A stretch of 11,694 nucleotides of DNA from positions 1 to 11,694 of the forward strand of contig CALISX010000389.1 in the NCBI GenBank assembly GCA_938041725.1. The letters run 5' to 3'. This document shows positions 6,818 to 11,694 of the stretch, one piece after another. Both the position numbers and the translations under genes were made by a program. Source of the DNA: an uncultured Lachnoanaerobaculum sp. (lineage in GTDB: Bacteria > Bacillota > Clostridia > Lachnospirales > Lachnospiraceae). Positions within the stretch are counted from its first letter, which is position 1. Every line of letters begins with the position of its first letter. A model generated the notes under the pieces. It was given only the letters and a program-made list of their open reading frames with translations, ran no database searches and was not told where the DNA came from.

Positions 6818-8040
6818 CAGGATTCCCTCATTTCTCCTTCTTTTTCTGCAAACTTTTCCAGTGCAGGCAGCAGTCCTCCGGCAAAACAGTCCCCCAGACC
6901 CACCACAACTGGTGATTTTACAAACTGCAAATCCTTACTGGGAACGGCGATGCAGTCCGGCAGCAGGGTTTCCAGCTCTTTGCAAAAGGAAATACTATCC
7001 TCCCGCTCCGGCAGCAGGGCGGTTTGTTGATATTCTGCCTGGCCATAGTCGTCTCCGTAAATAAAACGGGTGGATGCCAGTGCAATGCCGCCCTGCAAAG
7101 CCTCTGTCATACGGGAGGCCTGTTTTCCATAGGCAATGGCCCAGCGTGAAGAGTGAACAATCAACAATGGAACCTGGAGCTGCCGGTAAATAGATGCCAG
7201 GGCAGCAGCCACAGAGGGAGGATGGGAAAGATCAATTCTTTCCTGGATATAATCCTGCATTTCATCCTCATTCATACTCAGGGCATCCAGTCTTTTCCGC
7301 AGGGCTTTGTGTACGGCCTTCTGGAAGGGCTTTTGAATATAACAGCCGTCCTCAAAAATCACAAAGGCCCGGGGAGGAAGGTGTGTCAGGAGCTGATTCA
7401 CTTCCTCCATTCTTTTTTGCAGAATTTCCTCCTCCATCACTTCGCTGAAGCAGGAAATCAGCATCACCCTGGCCTGAAGCAGATAGGGCGCAAAGCCCTG
7501 GGAAATCACCATATTGGCGCTGTTCCTGTCCTTGGAAAACAAAATACGGTTTTCCCTTGGGGTGATAAAGTCAATGTCGTTTGCCTGAATATGGGCGCCG
7601 CCTGGATAGGTAAATACCACATGAGGATAGACCTCCTCTGAGGCTTCTCCCGTATTGGCATAATACTGTATTTCTTTGGGCAGGCGTTCTTTAATATATC
7701 GGTTGCAGCATACCATGGACAGGGCGGTGGGATATCCCAGCTGCCCCAGTGCAATGGCGGCCCGGGTGGCAGTGCCTCCCACGGTGATTTTGTAATGGAA
7801 ATGCTTGGAAAAATCAAAGCACAGGGAGGAGGTGCTGGGGGTAAATTCAGCCCCCCGGCCTTGTTTCATATAGGCCAGCAGGATTCGGACCATATTTTCC
7901 TGGGAATCCACCGGCAGATCAAGGGTTAATTCCCCATCGGAAATGTGATAGGACTTGATTAAGTCTTCAAATTTTTTCTGATCCCACTGCAGCTCAAAAT
8001 CCACACAGGAGTGAAAGCCTAAAACAATGGAGGCTCCCAT
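6817..8040 (-). CDS. ADP-dependent phosphofructokinase/glucokinase-family sugar kinase
   Basis: A 407-residue kinase of the ribokinase-like superfamily, best matched to the ADP-dependent PFK/glucokinase branch (known mostly from archaea, with animal glucokinase relatives). Markers in order are: IVLGFHSCVDFEL (5-17), with the sugar-binding Asp14; GGTATRAAIAL (88-98), the glycine-rich hinge; NRILFSKDRNSA (164-175), like the family's NRFI segment; FEDGCY (229-234); LDALSMNEDEM (251-261), containing the NXXE metal motif (257-260); ALQGGIALASTR (314-325); and VVVGLGD (378-384), with the catalytic base Asp384 in the GXGD motif. It would phosphorylate the imported sugar or sugar phosphate before aldolase cleavage. 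ATG 8040 is chosen because AAAGGAG lies eight bases upstream; an in-frame TTG at 8046 is only two bases from that site. ADP versus ATP use is not decidable here, and a plain PfkB-type reading is the alternative. Confidence 0.78.
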   Translation of the reverse strand: MGASIVLGFHSCVDFELQWDQKKFEDLIKSYHISDGELTLDLPVDSQENMVRILLAYMKQGRGAEFTPSTSSLCFDFSKHFHYKITVGGTATRAAIALGQLGYPTALSMVCCNRYIKERLPKEIQYYANTGEASEEVYPHVVFTYPGGAHIQANDIDFITPRENRILFSKDRNSANMVISQGFAPYLLQARVMLISCFSEVMEEEILQKRMEEVNQLLTHLPPRAFVIFEDGCYIQKPFQKAVHKALRKRLDALSMNEDEMQDYIQERIDLSHPPSVAAALASIYRQLQVPLLIVHSSRWAIAYGKQASRMTEALQGGIALASTRFIYGDDYGQAEYQQTALLPEREDSISFCKELETLLPDCIAVPSKDLQFVKSPVVVGLGDCFAGGLLPALEKFAEKEGEMRES

Positions 8041-8048
8041 AAACAATA

Positions 8049-8055
8049 CTCCTTT
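8049..8055 (-). promoter_or_regulatory. Ribosome binding site fixing the kinase start
   Basis: AAAGGAG with eight bases to ATG 8040-8038. It lies in the 38-base gap between the kinase and the MalG-type permease, which otherwise shows no terminator or other signal. Confidence 0.6.
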
Positions 8056-8078
8056 CTTTAAAAAACATTACAGCAGTT

Positions 8079-8915
8079 CTAACCTTTTACGCCTCCGGAG
8101 GACATTCCCGCAATAAAATATTTCTGGAAGATGATGAAGAGCACCAAAACAGGGATGGATCCCAGGACACTCATGGCCATCATTTGGCTCCAGTCATAGG
8201 CATGCTGTCCCATCAGGAGATTAATGCCAATGGGAATGGTGCGCATGGAGGTCTTTTGTGTCAAAGCCAGGGCAAACAAATATTCATTCCAGGCCTGCAT
8301 AAAGGTGTACATTCCCACAGATACCATGCCCGGCAGGGAAACGGGTACCAGTACGCTCCACAGGGCTTTCCACCGGGAGCCTCCGTCAATCATAACTGCC
8401 TCATCCAGCTCCTTGGACAGAGTGTTAAAATATCCTGTCATCATCAGGATGCAATAGGGCAAGGTGGTGATCAAATAGGTGAGAATCAAAGCCAGGTAGG
8501 TATCAAAGAGCTTCATGGCTACGATTAATCCCATGTAGGGAATCAGAAGCACAATGGGGGGAATGGCCTGGACGCTGACAATCAGGGAATTGAAGAGCCC
8601 CTTTCCCGGAAAATCAAAACGGCTAAAGGCATAGGAGGCCAAAATCCCAATGAACAAAGTGGCAATTACCACAGAGGCCGCCACCACATAGCTGTTTACA
8701 AAAAAACGCAGCTTCACCGGGTCTGTAAGCACCGCCCGGTAGGAAGCCAGGGAAGCGCTTTGATCAAAAAAGGCAGGGGGCCAGGAAAAAATGGCGGCAT
8801 TTGCCTTAAAGGAGGAAAGCACCATCCAGAGAATGGGAAACGCAGCAAAGCATCCCCCTGTGATCAAAAGAATCCATAGGATAAGGGCGGTTGTTTTTTT
8901 TCGACTGCCTACCAT
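8079..8915 (-). CDS. CUT1 sugar ABC transporter permease, MalG type
   Basis: One of the two membrane channel subunits of a carbohydrate ABC importer. The 278 residues hold six predicted hydrophobic segments (roughly 10-33, 73-95, 108-130, 138-160, 197-215, 245-267). The EAA loop that docks the ATPase is clear: ELDEAVMIDGGSRWKA (169-184) running into VPVSLPG (190-196). The ending YFIAGMSSGGVKG is typical of MalG-like proteins. The ATG lies one base after the stop of the partner permease (TGA-T-ATG), with AGGGAG just upstream inside that gene, so the two are almost certainly co-translated. No ATPase gene is nearby; a shared MsmX-like ATPase encoded elsewhere is usual for such systems in Firmicutes. 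Confidence 0.92.
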   Translation of the reverse strand: MVGSRKKTTALILWILLITGGCFAAFPILWMVLSSFKANAAIFSWPPAFFDQSASLASYRAVLTDPVKLRFFVNSYVVAASVVIATLFIGILASYAFSRFDFPGKGLFNSLIVSVQAIPPIVLLIPYMGLIVAMKLFDTYLALILTYLITTLPYCILMMTGYFNTLSKELDEAVMIDGGSRWKALWSVLVPVSLPGMVSVGMYTFMQAWNEYLFALALTQKTSMRTIPIGINLLMGQHAYDWSQMMAMSVLGSIPVLVLFIIFQKYFIAGMSSGGVKG

Positions 8916-8916
8916 A

Positions 8917-9804
8917 TCACTCCCTCACTTTTTTTTGCTGTTGAACATAGAAAACCGCCACCAGAATGCATACAAACAGCAGAACAGTGGCAGCGGTGCC
9001 GGCCATGCTGTAGTTTACCTTTTGAAAGGCCAGTTTATAAATATAAATACTCAGGGTTTCCGTGGCATTCACCGGTCCTCCCCCTGTTAACATCCAAATA
9101 ACATTAAAGGACTGGAGGGTCCAGATAAAATCCAGCATGGAAATACTGATCAATATGGGCTTTAGCTGGGGAATGGTGATGTGGAAAAAAGAGGAAGCAG
9201 CAGTGGCCCCATCCATGGCTGCACTTTCATAAAGGTCTGTGGGAATGCCCTGAAGTCCTGCCAGGATGCTGATCATATAAAAGGGATAGCCGCACCAGAT
9301 GTTGATAAAGCAAATCACCCCAAGGGCAATGCTCCGATTGCTTAACCATTCTGTATTCCGCTGGATTTGGGGGAAAAGGATCAGCAGATAATTGATAATG
9401 CCAGAGGGCTGGAGCATCAGCTTCCAAAGGATGGCCACAACAGATGCCGTGAAAACCCAGGGCAGTATAAAAATAACTCTGGCAATGGTTTTGATGCGGA
9501 CAGAAAAATATCTGGTGTTCAGCAGGCTGGCAAAAACCATGCCAAGAATTAAATGGGCCGCCACACTGGTGGCTACAAAAATCACCGTATTTTTTATTGC
9601 ATTCCAAAAGTGGCGGTCAGAAAAAAGCTTCTGGTAATTTTCTATGCCTGCAAAGCCTGGGGTTTTGGAAACCACTGCCCGGTCCACAAAGGAGTAGCCG
9701 ATCACCATCACAATGGGGACTACCAAAAACAAAATCATTAAAAGCAGTGTAGGGGATAAATAGGCATATGCGGTAGAATTTTTTTTAATTGCATTCAATT
9801 CCAT
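8917..9804 (-). CDS. CUT1 sugar ABC transporter permease, MalF type
   Basis: Partner membrane subunit of the importer, 295 residues with about six hydrophobic segments (14-38, 72-97, 106-130, 157-180, 212-232, 265-287). The EAA loop YESAAMDGATAASSFFHITIPQ lies at 192-213, and LTGGGPVNATETLS (239-252) is the conserved stretch of MalF/UgpA-like proteins. The start is unsettled. AGGAGG (9812-9807) is only two bases from ATG 9804, closer than usual, while TTG at 9798 (third codon) would have an eight-base spacing. The difference is two residues. A stem-loop lies between the end of the binding-protein gene and this ribosome binding site and may lower permease expression relative to the binding protein. 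Confidence 0.92.
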   Translation of the reverse strand: MELNAIKKNSTAYAYLSPTLLLMILFLVVPIVMVIGYSFVDRAVVSKTPGFAGIENYQKLFSDRHFWNAIKNTVIFVATSVAAHLILGMVFASLLNTRYFSVRIKTIARVIFILPWVFTASVVAILWKLMLQPSGIINYLLILFPQIQRNTEWLSNRSIALGVICFINIWCGYPFYMISILAGLQGIPTDLYESAAMDGATAASSFFHITIPQLKPILISISMLDFIWTLQSFNVIWMLTGGGPVNATETLSIYIYKLAFQKVNYSMAGTAATVLLFVCILVAVFYVQQQKKVRE

Positions 9805-9806
9805 AA

Positions 9807-9812
9807 CCTCCT
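9807..9812 (-). promoter_or_regulatory. Unusually close ribosome binding site of the MalF-type permease
   Basis: AGGAGG is followed by only TT before ATG 9804-9802. Either initiation is inefficient, or TTG 9798-9796 eight bases away is used. It also begins only a few bases after the 9818-9848 stem-loop. Confidence 0.6.
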
Positions 9813-9817
9813 AAAGG

Positions 9818-9848
9818 AAAGGGGAGGGCAGAATGCCCTGTCCCCTTT
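9818..9848 (-). other. Stem-loop between binding-protein and permease genes
   Basis: AAAGGGG plus AGGGCA (9818-9830) pairs with TGCCCT (9834-9839) and CCCCTTT (9842-9848), giving 13 pairs with a 3-base loop and a 2-base bulge (9840-9841). It starts seven bases after the binding-protein stop codon in the transcribed direction. The following bases, CCTTTAGGAGG, have only a short U-run, so it looks like an mRNA-stabilising or attenuating hairpin rather than a full terminator. Confidence 0.7.
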
Positions 9849-9854
9849 TAAGGA

Positions 9855-11168
9855 TTATTGTCCGGCCTCATCCAGATAGTTCTGCCAGTTTTGCAGCATG
9901 GTGTCGCTGTCCATATCTCCTTCCAGATACTGTACCAGATCATTGGTCATGGAGGTCATAACAGAGGAAGCATTGGGCAGGCCGATGTATTCGTTGATGA
10001 CATAATTTTTCTTATACAGTTCATAGTAGGACTGGAACTGGGCAGGGGCTGTACTGTAATCCGGCTTTGCAGCGGTGCTGTTGGGGAAGGCGGACATGGT
10101 GGCAGCCAGGCCTGCGGAAACAGATCCGTCGGTGCCGTCGCTGCCTCCCAGAAGGAAGTTGATAAAATCCGCCGCTTCTTTTTTGTGTTCGCAGTTTTCA
10201 GAAATGGCCACTGCCCAGCTGGCATAGCAGATGCCGCTTTTATCGGTAAAATCATCCCGAACCGGAATGGTCACCGCTTCAAAATCCACATCCTTAAACT
10301 GGCTCATGGTGGCAGCGGAGGCGATGGTAAAGGCGCAGTTTCCGGCTGCAAAATTGCTGGTCATCTCTGACTCCTCCAGGGTACTCATGCCCGGATAGAG
10401 GGAGCCGTCATCATAGAGGGTCTTATAAAACTCTGCCAGGGCCTTCAAGTCTCCATTGCCGGCCACCTGATACTTGCCGCTGTCATCTCTTAGCTTAATA
10501 CCGGAAGCCCATCCGGTCCCTCCAAAGACATTTTGAATACCATTGGCATTGGTGGTTCCCAAATTCAGGGCCAGGGCGGAATGTCCTGCTGCGGTGATTT
10601 TTTTGCAGGCCTCCCGGAGTTCACTCCAGGTTTTTGGAATTTCGCTGACTCCGGATTCCTCTAAAATCTTTTTGTTCACATACATGGGATAGGCAAAATT
10701 ATTGATGGGAACCACATAGCTGGTGCCACCCACCTTCCAGACATCACTGGCCAGATCCGTTTTGACACCGGCTTTTTCCACGTCCGTCAGCACGCCCATA
10801 TCTGCAAATTCTGCCAGCCAGGCACCGTCCACACTGAGAATATCTGCAATGGTATGGTTGGCAGCGCCTGCTGTAATGGCAGTTTTGGTGTCAGCCCAGG
10901 GAGCGGTCAGCAGCTCCACCTTGACGCCGGTGGCCTGCTCATATTTGCTGCAGATGTCCTCTAAATATCCCTGGGGCAGCTCTGCCCCCCACCATTGCTG
11001 AAATTTTAAGGTAACCCCAGCCTGTTCCTGGGGGGCAGAGGCCTGGCTGCCTCCCTCCGAGGGCTGGGGAGCGTTTTGTCCTGATGCGCCGCAGGCGGAC
11101 AAAGAAAGCAGCATACTTCCGGCAGTCAGAAGTGCCAGGGATTTACACAGCATTGATTTGGATTTCAT
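9855..11168 (-). CDS. CUT1 sugar ABC transporter substrate-binding lipoprotein
   Basis: Extracellular, membrane-anchored solute-binding protein that captures the sugar for the two permeases. It has 437 residues, normal for the MalE/SBP_bac_1 family. The signal peptide covers 1-25, with lipobox LSAC (23-26), and Cys26 is the lipidation site. It is followed by a Gly/Ser/Gln/Pro-rich linker (27-50) that keeps the domain off the membrane. The mature fold begins VTLKFQQWWG (52-61), the usual first strand with aromatic residues, and contains the hinge-type features of the family. It is the first gene of the operon, with AGGAGG six bases before the ATG. A consensus promoter and an AT-rich leader lie upstream. 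Ligand specificity cannot be told from the sequence. Confidence 0.93.
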   Translation of the reverse strand: MKSKSMLCKSLALLTAGSMLLSLSACGASGQNAPQPSEGGSQASAPQEQAGVTLKFQQWWGAELPQGYLEDICSKYEQATGVKVELLTAPWADTKTAITAGAANHTIADILSVDGAWLAEFADMGVLTDVEKAGVKTDLASDVWKVGGTSYVVPINNFAYPMYVNKKILEESGVSEIPKTWSELREACKKITAAGHSALALNLGTTNANGIQNVFGGTGWASGIKLRDDSGKYQVAGNGDLKALAEFYKTLYDDGSLYPGMSTLEESEMTSNFAAGNCAFTIASAATMSQFKDVDFEAVTIPVRDDFTDKSGICYASWAVAISENCEHKKEAADFINFLLGGSDGTDGSVSAGLAATMSAFPNSTAAKPDYSTAPAQFQSYYELYKKNYVINEYIGLPNASSVMTSMTNDLVQYLEGDMDSDTMLQNWQNYLDEAGQ

Positions 11169-11182
11169 AGATCTCCTCCTAA

Positions 11183-11197
11183 AAAATAAAATTTTTT
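11183..11197. repeat. Direct repeat unit 1, just upstream of the binding-protein ribosome binding site
   Basis: AAAATAAAATTTTTT here recurs exactly at 11331-11345. The second copy covers part of the -10 element and the spacer of the operon promoter. The low-complexity AT composition makes chance possible. Confidence 0.5.
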
Positions 11198-11199
11198 TG

Positions 11200-11232
11200 A
11201 ATTCCTATTAAAAAACGAAATATATAGGAATT
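11200..11232. promoter_or_regulatory. 9-bp inverted repeat in the operon leader
   Basis: AATTCCTAT (11200-11208) and ATAGGAATT (11224-11232) are perfect reverse complements around 15 bases. It lies in the untranslated leader, about 30 bases before the binding-protein ATG. It is a candidate operator for the RpiR-type regulator or an RNA hairpin. A shorter related dyad lies at 11284-11303. Confidence 0.55.
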
Positions 11233-11283
11233 AGAAGCCGAAAAATATATTATACCTAAATAATTTTTTAAATTTACTATAAA

Positions 11284-11303
11284 TATAGGGCAAAAATCCT
11301 ATA
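11284..11303. promoter_or_regulatory. Second leader dyad with the same CCTAT/ATAGG half-sites
   Basis: TATAGG (11284-11289) and CCTATA (11298-11303) form a 6-bp inverted repeat with an 8-base spacer. It lies about 15 to 35 bases beyond the expected transcription start. The half-sites match the core of the 11200-11232 repeat, which suggests one protein could bind both. Confidence 0.4.
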
Positions 11304-11325
11304 AAATACGAAAAATCTTGCTTTC

Positions 11326-11353
11326 ATTATAAAATAAAATTTTTTGTTGTCAA
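11326..11353 (-). promoter_or_regulatory. Consensus sigma-A promoter of the sugar operon
   Basis: On the minus strand, TTGACA (11353-11348), a 16-base AT-rich spacer, then TATAAT (11331-11326). Both hexamers are perfect. Transcription would begin near 11319 and leave a leader of about 150 bases. Such a strong core promoter in front of a catabolic operon suggests repression downstream of it. Confidence 0.85.
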
Positions 11354-11492
11354 GGGATTGGATGTATCCAGCCGGAGTACTTTTTTAATAGGTATATTCT
11401 CCGTGAATTCCTGAAATTTCTTTTAAAATTTTTTCGGAAAAATCCGGGGAATATAGTATGATAGAGGATATGGAAACAGAAAGGGGGGCGTT
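11354..11492. other. Divergent upstream region between the sugar operon and the ogt-type gene
   Basis: No gene is seen in these 139 bases. For the rightward gene a possible -10 is TATGAT (11457-11462), with no convincing -35. A small dyad, CGGA-aaaa-TCCG (11435-11446), sits just upstream of it. The run AGGGGGG (11482-11488) before GTG 11493 is a workable ribosome binding site. Confidence 0.4.
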
Positions 11493-11694
11493 GTGTCAGA
11501 AAACTATTATAGCATTCTGCCGGATAGTCCTTTGGGGCGGCTGTATCTGACGGCCAGGGAGGAAAGCCTGTCAGGGCTGTGGTTTTCGGGAGAGGTGCAG
11601 GAGGAGATGCTGATCCAAAGGGGGCTGAGAAGGCAGGAGGATATTCCGGTATTGGTGCAGGCAAAGGACTGGCTTGCCGGATACTTTCGGGGGG
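11493..11694 (+). CDS. ogt: Methylated-DNA–protein-cysteine methyltransferase, N-terminal part (cut by window end)
   Basis: Only the first 67 codons are present. The translation SENYYSILPDSPLGRLYLTA followed by SLSGLWFSGE and later VLVQAKDWLAGYFRG matches the N-terminal domain of Ogt/AdaB-type O6-methylguanine-DNA methyltransferases, which remove alkyl groups from guanine by transfer to their own cysteine. The catalytic PCHRV motif would lie beyond the window, so activity cannot be judged. GTG at 11493 is the only start available: the frame is closed by TAG at 11454-11456, with no ATG or TTG in between, and a G-rich ribosome binding site precedes it. The gene is transcribed away from the sugar operon and is probably unrelated to it. 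Confidence 0.82.
   Translation, partial: MSENYYSILPDSPLGRLYLTAREESLSGLWFSGEVQEEMLIQRGLRRQEDIPVLVQAKDWLAGYFRG

Noticed and set aside
6194..7030. Plus-strand open frame of 278 codons opposite aldolase A and the kinase end
   Set aside because: It lies antisense to clearly conserved catalytic motifs on the other strand and shows no recognisable domain.
11169..11360. Catabolite-responsive (cre) site near the operon promoter
   Set aside because: A stretch near 11316-11328 resembles half a cre site on the minus strand, but the central CG and the second half do not match.

Overview
The window looks like chromosomal DNA of an anaerobic Firmicute of the Clostridia, most like Lachnospiraceae. The reasons are a class III (Firmicutes-type) fructose-1,6-bisphosphatase, strong AGGAGG-type ribosome binding sites, a sugar ABC importer with no ATPase of its own, a DUF4300 lipoprotein, and moderate GC content with very AT-rich control regions. 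No rRNA, tRNA, CRISPR array, insertion sequence or phage gene was seen.

Layout. Bases 66-587 (+) encode a small DIP1984/septicolysin-type protein. Bases 588-844 hold no gene but contain hairpins, including a clear intrinsic terminator for the next gene. Bases 845-2797 (-) are fbp, class III FBPase. A divergent promoter region (2798-3098) separates fbp from a DUF4300 lipoprotein (3099-3968, +). The stop codon of that lipoprotein directly abuts the stop codon of the last gene of a long minus-strand cluster.

The minus-strand cluster (11168 down to 3969) is the main feature. In transcription order it reads: sugar-binding lipoprotein, MalF-type permease, MalG-type permease, ADP-dependent phosphofructokinase/glucokinase-family kinase, class II aldolase A, class II aldolase B, and an RpiR-type regulator with a SIS (sugar-phosphate-sensing) domain. 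It starts from a promoter that matches the sigma-A consensus (TTGACA, 16 bp, TATAAT), with an AT-rich leader of about 150 bases carrying two inverted repeats. Junctions from the permeases to aldolase A are tight: a 1-base gap, a short gap with a ribosome binding site, then a 1-base overlap. The logic is import of a sugar by a CUT1 ABC transporter, phosphorylation by an unusual kinase, and retro-aldol cleavage by one or both aldolases. A phosphosugar-sensing regulator would control this. The substrate cannot be read from the sequence. There is no glycosidase, isomerase or dehydrogenase in the window, which fits a ketose or a sugar prepared elsewhere.

Divergent from the cluster, at the right edge, is the N-terminal part of an O6-methylguanine-DNA methyltransferase gene (GTG start at 11493), cut by the window end.

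The points most worth following are the ADP-type kinase paired with two diverged aldolases, the leader and hairpin elements of the operon, and a Cys/His pattern in the DUF4300 lipoprotein.
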